This document shows positions 8,519-17,698 of a DNA stretch of 52,756 nucleotides, piece by piece. The notes under the pieces are model-generated. The model searched no databases. It worked only from the letters and a program-made list of their open reading frames with translations, and had not been told where the DNA came from. Position 1 is the stretch's first letter; each line of letters opens with the position of its first letter. A program made the translations under genes and the position numbers. This DNA comes from Oscillospiraceae bacterium (GTDB lineage: Bacteria; Bacillota; Clostridia; Oscillospirales; Acutalibacteraceae), in the NCBI GenBank assembly GCA_015065585.1, contig SVQC01000006.1, positions 1-52,756 of the forward strand. Direction: 5' to 3'.

Positions 8519-10039
8519 ATGAGTTTAAAAAATGCAAAAAAAGTAGAAACAAACCGTTATGAACTTGAAATAGTTATTGACGGCGAAAAATTCAGAAAGG
8601 CTCTTGCCGACGTTATGCGTCGCGAAAGTAAGAAGATTACCGTACCCGGTTTCCGTAAAGGTAAAGCCCCTATAAGCTTTATTGAAAAATATTACGGTGC
8701 TGAGGCTTTCTTTGAAGAAACCCTTAACTCTCTTTACGGCCCTGCTTTAGAAGAGGCTGCTAACGAAGCCGGTGTGGAAATAGTTGATGACAAGATGGAC
8801 TTTGACCTTGTTTCCATTAACAAAGAAGACGGCGCTCATTTTAAGGTAACCCTTACCGTAGTTCCCGAGATTGAAATCGGTGAATATAAGGGCCTTAAAG
8901 AAGAACGCCTTAAGGTTAAGGTATTAAAGGCTGAAGTGGATGCTGAAATTAATGCTATGGCTGAAAGAAATGCCCGTATGGTTGAGGTTACCGACAGAGC
9001 TGCTGAAAACGGCGACACTACCGTTATTGACTTTGACGGTTACGTTGATGAAAAGGCATTTGACGGCGGTAAAGGTGAGTCTTACTCTCTTACACTCGGT
9101 TCCGGTCAGTTTATCCCCGGCTTTGAGGAGCAAATTGTTGGCCATAATGCAGGTGACGAATTTGATGTTAACGTAACTTTCCCTGCTGAATATCACGCTG
9201 AAGACCTCAAGGGTAAGGAAGCTGTATTTAAAGTAAAACTTCACGAAATCAAGAAACGCGAGCTTCCTGAAATCGATGACGAGTTTGCTAAGGATGTAAG
9301 TGAATTTGATACTCTTGCTGAGCTTAAAGCTGATATAAAGGCTAAGGCTCTTGAAAGAAAGAAAAAGGCTGCTGAAGATGAAACCGAAACAAGACTTCTT
9401 GACCAGGTTGTTGCTTCTATTAAGGGTGAAATTCCCGAAGCTATGTTTGAAAACAGAGTTAAACAGAATCTTCAGGACCTTGACTATAGACTTCAGTCAC
9501 AGGGTATGAGCCTTGAAAATTATATCAAGTACACCGGAGCTACCATTGAGGATATTTCTAAAACTTATCGTCCTCAGGCTGAGAAACAGGTTAAAATGCG
9601 TCTTGCTCTTGAGAAGATTGTTAAGCTTGAAAATATCGTTGCAGATGACAAGGATGTTGACAAGAAGTATGAGGAAATGGCAGCTATGTATTCTATTTCT
9701 GCAGAGCAGGTTAAGGCTGCTGTTCCTGCTGAAGAACTTAAGAAGGATATTGCTGTAGAAAAGGCTCTAGACCTTATTAAGTCCAGCGCTGTTATTACCG
9801 ATGTAGATGCTTTAAGCGCTGCAGAAGAAAAAACCGAAAAGAAGCCTGCCGCTAAGAAAACTACAACAAAGAAAGCAGAAGGAGAAACAGCAGAAAAGAA
9901 GCCCGCTGCTAAGAAAACCACAACCAAAAAGGCTGAAGGCGAAGCTACTGAGAAGAAACCTGCTGCTAAAAAGACTGCAACTTCTACAACTGCTAAAAAG
10001 ACTACTGCAAAGAAAACCGAAGAAAAAGCTGATAAATAA
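8519..10039 (+). CDS. tig: Trigger factor with a Lys/Ala/Thr-rich repeat tail
   Basis: Ribosome-bound chaperone and peptidyl-prolyl isomerase. Residues 1-150 form the ribosome-binding domain with the signature VPGFRKGKAP; about 155-240 is the FKBP-type domain (GDTTVIDFDG, FIPGFEEQIVG); the rest up to about 435 is the chaperone arm. The family normally ends near 430; this protein adds about 70 residues built of a 19-residue unit (TTTKKAEGE..EKKPAAKK, two full copies plus parts), strongly basic and histone H1-like. The start has GCGGAGGT upstream. It is followed by clpP and clpX, the usual order. Confidence 0.95.
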   Translation: MSLKNAKKVETNRYELEIVIDGEKFRKALADVMRRESKKITVPGFRKGKAPISFIEKYYGAEAFFEETLNSLYGPALEEAANEAGVEIVDDKMDFDLVSINKEDGAHFKVTLTVVPEIEIGEYKGLKEERLKVKVLKAEVDAEINAMAERNARMVEVTDRAAENGDTTVIDFDGYVDEKAFDGGKGESYSLTLGSGQFIPGFEEQIVGHNAGDEFDVNVTFPAEYHAEDLKGKEAVFKVKLHEIKKRELPEIDDEFAKDVSEFDTLAELKADIKAKALERKKKAAEDETETRLLDQVVASIKGEIPEAMFENRVKQNLQDLDYRLQSQGMSLENYIKYTGATIEDISKTYRPQAEKQVKMRLALEKIVKLENIVADDKDVDKKYEEMAAMYSISAEQVKAAVPAEELKKDIAVEKALDLIKSSAVITDVDALSAAEEKTEKKPAAKKTTTKKAEGETAEKKPAAKKTTTKKAEGEATEKKPAAKKTATSTTAKKTTAKKTEEKADK

Positions 10040-10092
10040 TCTGTTTATAAATTCTTTTTCTTGTGCATAATCATATAAACGGAGGTAATGTT

Positions 10093-10683
10093 ATGGAAAT
10101 GAATTTAGTTCCTATGGTTGTTGAGCAGACAAGCCGCGGCGAAAGGTCTTATGATATTTTTTCAAGACTCTTAAATGACCGTATTATCATGCTTAACGGA
10201 CAGGTTGATGACGCTTCTGCAAGTCTTATCGTTGCGCAGATGCTTTACCTTGAAGGTCAGGATCCGGATAAGGATATTAGTTTTTATATTAACAGCCCCG
10301 GCGGAAGTGTTTCGGCAGGTCTTGCTATATATGATACCATGCAGTATATAAAGTGCGATGTTTCAACAATTTGTATAGGTATGGCGGCAAGCATGGGAGC
10401 ATTCCTGCTTTCAAGCGGAGCCAAGGGTAAGAGATACGCTCTGCCCAATGCCGAGGTTATGATTCATCAGCCTTTGGGCGGTGCGCAGGGTCAGGCAAGT
10501 GACATTCTTATCAGTGCAAGACATATTGAGCGTACCAGAGAAAACCTTAATAAAATTTTATCAGACAATACCGGTAAGCCTTTAGACCAGATTTCTCTTG
10601 ATACTGACAGAGATAACTGGATGACTGCTAGTGAAGCTAAAGAGTACGGTATTGTAGATAAGGTAATTGCCAAGAGAGGTTAA
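10093..10683 (+). CDS. clpP: ATP-dependent Clp protease proteolytic subunit ClpP
   Basis: Forms the proteolytic barrel that degrades substrates unfolded by ClpX or ClpC. The 196-residue product has the complete triad: Ser in GMAASMGAF, His in MIHQPLGG and Asp in DTDRDNW. I chose the ATG at 10093, 7 nt after GGAGG (10081-10085); upstream in-frame codons from 10063 precede the ribosome binding site. The stop is one base from the clpX start. Confidence 0.97.
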   Translation: MEMNLVPMVVEQTSRGERSYDIFSRLLNDRIIMLNGQVDDASASLIVAQMLYLEGQDPDKDISFYINSPGGSVSAGLAIYDTMQYIKCDVSTICIGMAASMGAFLLSSGAKGKRYALPNAEVMIHQPLGGAQGQASDILISARHIERTRENLNKILSDNTGKPLDQISLDTDRDNWMTASEAKEYGIVDKVIAKRG

Positions 10684-10684
10684 T

Positions 10685-11932
10685 ATGCCCGTTAAAGATA
10701 ATGATAAAAAACAGGTACGATGTTCCTTCTGCGGTAAAACACAGGAGGAAGTCGTTCAGCTTGTTGAAGGACCCGGGGTATACATTTGTGATTCCTGTAT
10801 AACTTTCTGCAATACCTTGTTATACGGCGAAGCTGAGGAAAATAAACCTCGCCGTAAGGCAAATGATAAGAAGGCTGAGGAATTTATACTCCCTACCCCT
10901 AAGGAAATCAAAGAAAAACTTGATGAATATGTAATAGGGCAGGATGATGCTAAAGTCACCCTGTCTGTTGCTGTGTATAATCACTATAAGCGTATATTTA
11001 AAAAAGTTGATGACGTAGAGCTGTCAAAAAGCAATGTTCTGCTTTTAGGTCCTACCGGTGTGGGTAAAACATTACTTGCCCAGACTCTTGCGAAGATTTT
11101 GCAAGTGCCGATTGCTATAACCGACGCTACCACCTTAACTGAGGCAGGTTACGTTGGCGAAGATGTTGAGAATATACTACTCCGTCTTATTCAAGCGGCG
11201 GATTATGACGTAGAAAAGGCTGAACGCGGTATTATCTATATCGATGAAATCGATAAAATTGCCCGTAAAAGCGAAAATACGTCTATTACCCGTGACGTTA
11301 GCGGAGAGGGAGTGCAGCAAGCTCTTCTCAAAATTCTTGAAGGTACTGTTGCTAACGTTCCACCTCAGGGTGGAAGAAAGCATCCCCAACAGGAATTTAT
11401 ACAGATTAACACTACTAACATACTTTTTATCTGTTCAGGTGCTTTTGACGGAATTGAAAAGGTTATTGAAAGACGACTTGGTGGCTCTAGCCTTGGCTTT
11501 GGCGCTGAAGTTAAATCTCCTAAAAGTCTTGAGGCTCAGGCTGTAGCAGAGCTTGCCACCCATCAGGACCTTGTAAAATTCGGTCTTATACCTGAACTTG
11601 TGGGCAGAATTCCTGTTATTACCGGTCTTAAAGGTATGGACAAAGAGACCCTGATTAAAATAATGACCGAGCCTAAAAATTCAATCGTTAAGCAGTATCA
11701 GGCTTTATTCCAGCTTGATGGGGTAGAGCTTACCTTTGAAAACGAGGCTCTTGAGAGAATAGCTGAACTTACCATAGAACGAAAAACCGGAGCTAGAGGC
11801 TTGCGTTCAATAATTGAGGCAACTTTACAACCTATTATGTATAATACGCCATCGGATAAGAATATAAAAGCCATAAAGATTACCGCAAAAACTGTCGACG
11901 GCAAAGAAGCGGTTATAGAAAGAAAAAAGTAA
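10685..11932 (+). CDS. clpX: ATP-dependent Clp protease ATP-binding subunit ClpX
   Basis: AAA+ unfoldase partner of ClpP. The 415-residue protein begins with the zinc-binding domain (CSFCGK...CDSC, four cysteines) and has Walker A GPTGVGKT, Walker [10 protein letters not shown], and the pore and sensor regions ([24 protein letters not shown]). AGAGAGG near the clpP stop serves as ribosome binding site for the ATG at 10685, so clpP and clpX are translated together. Confidence 0.97.
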   Translation: MPVKDNDKKQVRCSFCGKTQEEVVQLVEGPGVYICDSCITFCNTLLYGEAEENKPRRKANDKKAEEFILPTPKEIKEKLDEYVIGQDDAKVTLSVAVYNHYKRIFKKVDDVELSKSNVLLLGPTGVGKTLLAQTLAKILQVPIAITDATTLTEAGYVGEDVENILLRLIQAADYDVEKAERGIIYIDEIDKIARKSENTSITRDVSGEGVQQALLKILEGTVANVPPQGGRKHPQQEFIQINTTNILFICSGAFDGIEKVIERRLGGSSLGFGAEVKSPKSLEAQAVAELATHQDLVKFGLIPELVGRIPVITGLKGMDKETLIKIMTEPKNSIVKQYQALFQLDGVELTFENEALERIAELTIERKTGARGLRSIIEATLQPIMYNTPSDKNIKAIKITAKTVDGKEAVIERKK

Positions 11933-11935
11933 AAA

Positions 11936-11994
11936 TTCAGAATCATCCTTCTGAAAAACGGAGGATTGATGCTGTTTTGTTTTAAAAGGTAAAA
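11936..11994 (+). terminator. Possible weak terminator with two alternative hairpins after clpX
   Basis: TTCAGAA (11936-11942) pairs with TTCTGAA (11949-11955); alternatively TCATCCTT (11943-11950) pairs with GAGGATTGA (11961-11969) with one bulge, followed by a T-rich stretch. The two folds share bases and exclude each other. Confidence 0.35.
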
Positions 11995-12019
11995 TTTTGA
12001 CTATTTATTATACCTAAAA

Positions 12020-12050
12020 TTGCGAGAAAAGTAAGTATAGAGGATATAAT
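12020..12050 (+). promoter_or_regulatory. Likely promoter of the GH2 gene
   Basis: A perfect TATAAT at 12045-12050, 34 nt before the GGAGG-preceded start at 12085; the best -35 (TTGCGA, 12020-12025) has a 19-bp spacer, so -35 recognition is uncertain. Confidence 0.5.
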
Positions 12051-12084
12051 GTACTTATAAAGCTTTTATCTGGAGGAGATAAAA

Positions 12085-14424
12085 ATGAGAGAAGTTTTAA
12101 AAATCAATGCAGATTGGCGTTTTTGCGAAGGCGATTTAAAGGTGCCGAGACCGGTCAGCAAGGGACCGACTTATGGTCAGTCCAAAACCGAGCGTAAGCT
12201 TCAAGGACCCGCTTCCTATCACTATTTTGATAATCCTGAAGGCTGGTGGGGTGCTGATAAGGAGATACTCAGTATCGGTTGGCAGGCAGTTAATCTTCCT
12301 CATGACTATATTATACATAAAACACCCGAGGAAAAATATAACAATGCTACCGGTTATTTTGAGTATACAAACGGTTGGTACAGAAAGCATTTCAAGCTTA
12401 ACGAGGAAGATAAGGATAAGAGAATTACTATTATTTTCGACGCTGTAGCTACACACGCAACTGTTTATCTTAACGGCTGTCTTATGAAACATAACTTCAG
12501 CGGTTATACAACTTTTGAGGTAGATATCACAGATAACGTTTATTTTGATAAGGAAAACGTTCTTGCTGTTTACGTAAACACCGAGGAGTTTGAAGGCTGG
12601 TGGTATCAGGGCGGCGGTATCTATAGGGACGTATGGCTTAAGAAAACCGATAGAGTTTGCATTGATATGTACGGTGTTTACGCAAAGCCCGTTAAGAAAA
12701 GCGATACTGTTTGGGACGTTGAAATTGAAACTACCATAAGAAATGAAAACTACGAAGGCAGAGCAAAGAGAATTACCGCTAAGAGCTTTATTAAGGATAA
12801 AGACGGTAACGTTGTTGCAGAAGCTTTTGGTAACGTTCTTGTAGGAGCTAAAGAGAAGGGGGTTGCAAAATATACTGCTACTGTTAACAATCCTGCTCTT
12901 TGGGATATTGATGACCCTAATCTTTATACCGTTGAAACCGTGCTTATCAAAAATGGTAAAGAATGCGATAATGATAGCACAAGAATCGGTTTCAGAACCG
13001 CTTACTGTGACCCCGATAAGGGCTTCTTCCTTAATGGCAGACATATTAAGCTTAAGGGCGTCTGCACCCATCAGGACTTCGGTCTTACCGGTCTTGCAGT
13101 TCCCGATAATATTTTACGCCATAAAGTAAAAATGCTTAAAGATATGGGAACTAATGCTTACAGATGCAGCCACTATCCTCATCCTACCGCTACTATGGAT
13201 GCCCTTGACGAAATGGGTATTCTTGTAATGGACGAGTGCAGATGGATGGAGTCTACCGACGAAGGTTTAGCCCAGCTTGAAATGGTAATGAAGCGTGACA
13301 GAAACCGCCCCAGCGTTGTTTTCTGGTCACTTGGTAATGAAGAATATCATCACAAGACCGAGGTTGGCAGACGCATCAATAAATCGATGTACCGCTTTGC
13401 TAAAAAGCTTGATAGCGAACGCTATATTCTTGCGGCTGTTGATAAGGCCGTAGGCAGTACGATTTTTGACTGTCTTGACTCAATAGGTATTAACTATAAC
13501 CTTCATAATTACGAAGATATCCATAAAATGTATCCTGACAGAGCTATTTTTGGCTCCGAATGTTCTTCTGCAGGTACAACAAGAGGATATTACTATGGAA
13601 ACATAAACCTTGTAAGTACTCAGGGATATGTTGATTCTATTGACCACGATACAAGCAATTGGTTTGTAGGCAGAGAAACCACATGGAAGTTCATTATGGA
13701 AAGAGACTGGGTAATGGGCGAATTTATGTGGGCAGGCTTTGAACACAGAGGCGAAGCTTTCTGGCCCAGAATTTGCTCTCAGTCAGGTGTTATTGACCTT
13801 TACTTGCAGAAAAAAGACGCTTATTATCAGAAGGTTTGTCAGTGGATAGATACACCGAACGTATATCTTATGCCTCATTGGAATTGGTGCGGTATGGAGG
13901 GTGAAGAAATTCGCGTTGTTGCATATACCAACTGTAACGAACTCGAACTCTTCCTCAACGGTAAATCTTTGGGAAGAAAAGAAATCGAACTTTACGGTCA
14001 CGGCGAATGGCAGGTTAAGTTTGAAGCAGGCGAATTAAAGGTAGTGGCCTTCAAGGACGGTAAAAAGGTTGCTGAAGATAAGAGAATCACTTCTGGCAAA
14101 TCTCACGCGCTTAAGCTTCGTCTTGAAAACACAGAACCCTTAAAGGCAGGAGATATAGCACTTTATACCTGCTACGTAGTTGACGAAAACGGTATTGAAG
14201 TTCCCGATGCCGCGCCGTATGTTCGTTTTTACGCTTCACCTAACGCAAAAATTGTAGGTACAGGTAGTGACGTTTGCGACCATAATCCCGTTAATCTTCC
14301 TAACCGTCAGATGCGTGCCGGTGCAATAAGTGTAGCAGTTCGCATTGCTAATACCGACAGCGAAGTAAGACTTTATGCTGAAAGTGATAATCTTAATCGC
14401 GCAATGTATAAAATTGAATTTTAA
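12085..14424 (+). CDS. Glycoside hydrolase family 2 (beta-galactosidase-like)
   Basis: A 779-residue retaining exo-glycosidase, cytoplasmic because no signal peptide is present. It has the N-terminal jelly-roll domain (LPHDYII, GYFEYTNGWYRK, GGGIYRDVW), an immunoglobulin-like domain, the TIM barrel, and a C-terminal region typical of DUF4982-bearing members. The acid/base is Glu419 in SLGNEE and the nucleophile probably Glu492 in GSECSS; RCSHYPH is also conserved. The substrate (beta-galactoside, beta-glucuronide or other) cannot be settled from sequence. It is a single-gene unit with its own -10 box and terminator; no transporter lies nearby. Confidence 0.88.
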   Translation: MREVLKINADWRFCEGDLKVPRPVSKGPTYGQSKTERKLQGPASYHYFDNPEGWWGADKEILSIGWQAVNLPHDYIIHKTPEEKYNNATGYFEYTNGWYRKHFKLNEEDKDKRITIIFDAVATHATVYLNGCLMKHNFSGYTTFEVDITDNVYFDKENVLAVYVNTEEFEGWWYQGGGIYRDVWLKKTDRVCIDMYGVYAKPVKKSDTVWDVEIETTIRNENYEGRAKRITAKSFIKDKDGNVVAEAFGNVLVGAKEKGVAKYTATVNNPALWDIDDPNLYTVETVLIKNGKECDNDSTRIGFRTAYCDPDKGFFLNGRHIKLKGVCTHQDFGLTGLAVPDNILRHKVKMLKDMGTNAYRCSHYPHPTATMDALDEMGILVMDECRWMESTDEGLAQLEMVMKRDRNRPSVVFWSLGNEEYHHKTEVGRRINKSMYRFAKKLDSERYILAAVDKAVGSTIFDCLDSIGINYNLHNYEDIHKMYPDRAIFGSECSSAGTTRGYYYGNINLVSTQGYVDSIDHDTSNWFVGRETTWKFIMERDWVMGEFMWAGFEHRGEAFWPRICSQSGVIDLYLQKKDAYYQKVCQWIDTPNVYLMPHWNWCGMEGEEIRVVAYTNCNELELFLNGKSLGRKEIELYGHGEWQVKFEAGELKVVAFKDGKKVAEDKRITSGKSHALKLRLENTEPLKAGDIALYTCYVVDENGIEVPDAAPYVRFYASPNAKIVGTGSDVCDHNPVNLPNRQMRAGAISVAVRIANTDSEVRLYAESDNLNRAMYKIEF

Positions 14425-14440
14425 TCTCAACAACATAAAA

Positions 14441-14475
14441 AGAGAACCCATTTTTATATGGGTTCTCTTCTCGTT
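14441..14475 (+). terminator. Terminator after the GH2 gene
   Basis: AGAGAACCCAT (14441-14451) pairs with ATGGGTTCTCT (14458-14468), followed by TCTCGTTT. Confidence 0.85.
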
Positions 14476-14478
14476 TCG

Positions 14479-14507
14479 TTGACAACTGTCATATTTTGAG
14501 GTATTAT
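14479..14507 (+). promoter_or_regulatory. pncB promoter with overlapping palindrome
   Basis: TTGACA (14479-14484) and TATTAT (14502-14507), 17-bp spacer. A perfect palindrome TGACA-AC-TGTCA (14480-14491) covers the -35, the expected place for a repressor; an NAD-responsive repressor such as NiaR is a guess from the target gene only. Confidence 0.65.
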
Positions 14508-14546
14508 AAGATAAATAAATATTTTTCTGCGGAGGCGCAAGTAAAA

Positions 14547-15986
14547 ATGGATAAAAGAAATTTAAGTATGCTAATGGATCTTTATGAAATGACTATGGCT
14601 AACGGTATACTTGATAGCGAAATGGAAGGAACTATCGCTTATTTTGATATGTTCTTCCGTCGTGTGCCTGATGAGGGCGGTTTCGCTATTATGGCGGGTC
14701 TTCATCAGCTTATTGAATATTTCGAAAATCTGTCCTTTAGTGAGGAAGATATTGAGTATTTAAGAAACCTAAATCTTTTTGATGAAAGGTATTTAAGCTT
14801 TCTTGAAAATTTCAAATTTGAGTGTGACGTATGGGCTGTTCCTGAGGGTACTCCCATATTTCCGAGAGAGCCGATAATTACCGTCAGAGGACCTATAATG
14901 CAGACCTTTTTAGTAGAAACGATGGTGCTTTTAACTATAAATCATCAATCCCTCATTGCTACTAAATCGAACAGAATTGTCCGTGCTGCTGAGGGAAGGC
15001 CTGTTCTGGAATTTGGTTCTCGCCGTGCTCACGGATATGACGCCGCCATAAATGGCGCAAGAGCGGCTGTTATCGGCGGCTGTGTGGGTACTGCCTGTGT
15101 GCTTGCAGGTAAAGATTTTGATATAACTCCGTCTGGCACTATGGCTCATAGCTGGGTACAGCTTTTTGACAGCGAATACGATGCCTTTAAAACCTATGCA
15201 CAGAAATACCCCGATAGCACGACGCTTCTTGTAGATACCTATAATGTGCTTAAAAGCGGTATACCTAACGCCATTAAGGTTTTTGACGAGGTATTAAAGC
15301 CTATGGGCAAAAGACCTAAGGGTATTAGAATTGACAGCGGTGATATAACCTATATTACCAAAAAAGCAAGAAAAATGCTTGATGATGCCGGATATCCCGA
15401 TTGTAAAATCGTTGTATCAAACTCCCTTGACGAGTATCTTATAAGAGATATGCTTATTCAGGGCGCAAAGGTAGATATTTTCGGCGTAGGTGAGCGCCTT
15501 ATTACTGCTGCCAGAGAGCCTGTTTTCGGTGGCGTATATAAGCTTGTAGCTATCGAAAAAGACGGCAAAATTATTCCTAAGATAAAAATTAGTGAAAACA
15601 CCGTTAAAATTACAATACCCGGTGTGAAAATTCCGTGGCGTCTTTATGATAAGGAAACCGGTAAGGCAATCGCCGATGTTATGACGCTGGGTCATGAAAA
15701 AATCGATGATACAAAGCCTTATGAAATTTTCCATCCCGAACACACGTGGAAGCGTAAAACGGTTGAAAATTTTGTTGCTAAGAAGCTTCAGGTTAAGGTT
15801 TATGAAAAGGGTAAGCTCGTTTATAAAAGCCCTTCTGTTAACGAAATTGCTCAGTTCTGTAAGGAACAGGTTGATAAACTCTGGGATGAGGTTAAGCGTT
15901 TTGAAAAACCCCATACCTACTATGTGGATTTATCACAAGAGCTTTGGGAACAGCGTAGTGAGCTATTGCATAAACATTCAAAATAA
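14547..15986 (+). CDS. pncB: Nicotinate phosphoribosyltransferase
   Basis: Converts nicotinate and PRPP to nicotinate mononucleotide in the NAD salvage pathway. The 479-residue product shows the family start MDLYEMTMANG, the active-site region EFGSRRAHGYDAA (with the phosphorylatable His), GTMAHSW, and GIRIDSGDI. The start chosen is ATG 14547 after GGAGG (14531-14535); the in-frame TTG at 14496 lies inside the promoter spacer. The CinA/PncC domain at the window start acts on the neighbouring branch of the same pathway, but is not linked here. Confidence 0.95.
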   Translation: MDKRNLSMLMDLYEMTMANGILDSEMEGTIAYFDMFFRRVPDEGGFAIMAGLHQLIEYFENLSFSEEDIEYLRNLNLFDERYLSFLENFKFECDVWAVPEGTPIFPREPIITVRGPIMQTFLVETMVLLTINHQSLIATKSNRIVRAAEGRPVLEFGSRRAHGYDAAINGARAAVIGGCVGTACVLAGKDFDITPSGTMAHSWVQLFDSEYDAFKTYAQKYPDSTTLLVDTYNVLKSGIPNAIKVFDEVLKPMGKRPKGIRIDSGDITYITKKARKMLDDAGYPDCKIVVSNSLDEYLIRDMLIQGAKVDIFGVGERLITAAREPVFGGVYKLVAIEKDGKIIPKIKISENTVKITIPGVKIPWRLYDKETGKAIADVMTLGHEKIDDTKPYEIFHPEHTWKRKTVENFVAKKLQVKVYEKGKLVYKSPSVNEIAQFCKEQVDKLWDEVKRFEKPHTYYVDLSQELWEQRSELLHKHSK

Positions 15987-15997
15987 GGAGAAATAAT

Positions 15998-16582
15998 ATG
16001 AAAAAAGCGGTTGCTATTATAATGGCTCTTTTGTTGTGCCTTTCTTTTTCAGCTTGTAAAGAAAAAAACATAAACGGCGGTCAACCATCTATAGATATTA
16101 ATTATTTTCTCGGAGTCGGACAGATTAGCGAGGCTAAATATGCTATAGGTAACAATCCCGATGCTATTGAAAGAGATGCTGAAATGCAAAAGGAACAGCA
16201 TAACCATGAAGGCGGCGACGGTCACGAGGGTATAATTTCCTATGAGGATTATAACGGAAAAGAAGCTTATATCGTAGATGGATTTTATTACTGCTTTGAA
16301 ACGGGAACCGAGGCTGAGGGAATTTCTCTTATAATTGGAACCGATACGGTTTACGGCTTTACGGCAGGTATATCAACCAAGTTTGAAATAAATTCCGCCC
16401 TTTCTTCTATGAATCCTGAAAATGTAAAATCGGGAAGTGAAGATTTCTTCTATATGCCATTTGCTATGGAGGATGTTGATACCTTGGTATGTAAAAACGG
16501 TAACATGGTTCTGAAATTCTATTTTGAAAACGATATAATGATTTCGGCTTGTATTTATAATAGTGATAAGTGGGAGTTTTAA
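15998..16582 (+). CDS. Uncharacterised lipoprotein
   Basis: A 194-residue protein with a lipoprotein signal: positively charged start MKK, hydrophobic stretch, lipobox LSFSAC with Cys20 as the lipid anchor. After the anchor comes a short His-rich stretch (QHNHEGGDGHEG, around 62-75) that could bind metal. The remainder resembles no family I recognise. It follows pncB by 11 nt with AAGGAG as ribosome binding site and is 5 nt from azlC, so it may be in the same transcript. Confidence 0.8.
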   Translation: MKKAVAIIMALLLCLSFSACKEKNINGGQPSIDINYFLGVGQISEAKYAIGNNPDAIERDAEMQKEQHNHEGGDGHEGIISYEDYNGKEAYIVDGFYYCFETGTEAEGISLIIGTDTVYGFTAGISTKFEINSALSSMNPENVKSGSEDFFYMPFAMEDVDTLVCKNGNMVLKFYFENDIMISACIYNSDKWEF

Positions 16583-16587
16583 TTTAA

Positions 16588-17283
16588 ATGAAAATGACCT
16601 TTAAAAAGGGCCTGGTTCACGGACTTCCTATTTGTCTTGGATATTTGTCGGTGTCTTTTGGCTTTGGAATAACTGCCGTTTCAAGCGGACTTACACCCTT
16701 AGAAGCAACAATAATATCGGCATCTAATCTTACTTCGGCGGGACAGGTTGCGGGTATAGGCGTTATTGCCGGTATGGGAAGCTATCTGGAAATGATACTG
16801 ACTCAGTTTATTATAAATCTAAGATATGCTTTAATGGCAATTTCATTGTCCCAACGCCTTGACAAATCCTTTTCGCTAAAAAACAGATTTTTGGCGGCCT
16901 TTGGAATTACTGATGAAATTTTTGCCGTTTCCTATGCACAGGAAGAAAAAGTTACGCCCAAATATATGTACGGAATGATTTTTGTTTCCTGGCTTGGTTG
17001 GACAACGGGTACTTTGCTTGGTTCTCTTGCAGGAGAAGTACTGCCCGATATAATTACGGGTGCTATGGGAATAATGCTTTACGCTATGTTTATTGCCATA
17101 ATTGTTCCTCCTGCAAAGGAAAGCAGAAACGTGCTTTTTGCCGTATCTGTATCCATAGCCTTAAGCCTTGTTTTCTACTACCTTTTACCCTTTATTTCAA
17201 GCGGTTTCGCGGTAATAATATGCGCGGTAGTGTCTTCGCTTTTTGGTGCAATTCTTTTTCCGGTTAAGGAGGAAGAAAAATGA
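16588..17283 (+). CDS. azlC: AzlC-family branched-chain amino acid exporter subunit
   Basis: A 231-residue polytopic membrane protein. The N-terminal region GLPICLGYLSVSFGFGI and the AGQVAGIGVIAG and NLRYALMAISLSQRL segments are typical of AzlC. AzlC and AzlD together export branched-chain amino acids such as leucine. The final codons overlap the azlD start by 4 bp, so the subunits are made together. Confidence 0.93.
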   Translation: MKMTFKKGLVHGLPICLGYLSVSFGFGITAVSSGLTPLEATIISASNLTSAGQVAGIGVIAGMGSYLEMILTQFIINLRYALMAISLSQRLDKSFSLKNRFLAAFGITDEIFAVSYAQEEKVTPKYMYGMIFVSWLGWTTGTLLGSLAGEVLPDIITGAMGIMLYAMFIAIIVPPAKESRNVLFAVSVSIALSLVFYYLLPFISSGFAVIICAVVSSLFGAILFPVKEEEK

Positions 17284-17588
17284 GTATTTTAATTTATATT
17301 ATACTTATGGCGGCGGTTACATATTTTATACGAATGTTGCCCTTTACCCTTATTCGACGCGAAATAAAATCAAGGTTTATAAAAAGCTTTTTATATTATA
17401 TTCCATATTCTGTCTTGGCGGCAATGACCTTTCCGGCAATATTTTATTCAACAGAAAGTATTTTAAGCGCCGTTATCGGCACTGCTGTGGCATTAGTGCT
17501 TGCATATAAAAAGAAGCCACTTATAATTGTGGCAATTTTAGCCGCATTAACCGCCTTAGTTATAGAACTGATTTTTAAAATGGTATAA
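17280..17588 (+). CDS. azlD: AzlD-family branched-chain amino acid exporter subunit
   Basis: A 102-residue protein with three to four hydrophobic helices, the small partner of AzlC. The YFIRMLPFTLI motif near the N-terminus and SVLAAMTFPAI are characteristic. The ATG is inside the azlC stop (ATGA) with AAGGAGG just upstream. It is followed at once by a strong terminator. Confidence 0.92.
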   Translation: MSILIYIILMAAVTYFIRMLPFTLIRREIKSRFIKSFLYYIPYSVLAAMTFPAIFYSTESILSAVIGTAVALVLAYKKKPLIIVAILAALTALVIELIFKMV

Positions 17589-17625
17589 AAAGGTGTGCAG
17601 TTATAATTGCTGCACACCTTTTTTA
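17587..17625. terminator. Terminator between azlD and the convergent nagB
   Basis: AAAAAGGTGTGCAG (17587-17600) pairs with CTGCACACCTTTTTT (17610-17624); usable from both strands. Confidence 0.9.
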
Positions 17626-17698
17626 TTTTTTGATATCTCTTGTTATATTTTTTACTATTGCACACTCACTATGGGGGAGGGTATTTATTGCTTTAAAT

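Noticed and set aside
12136..13071. A 311-codon open frame antisense to the GH2 gene
   Set aside because: It mirrors a well-supported enzyme, has no ribosome binding site or family resemblance, and arises from codon bias.
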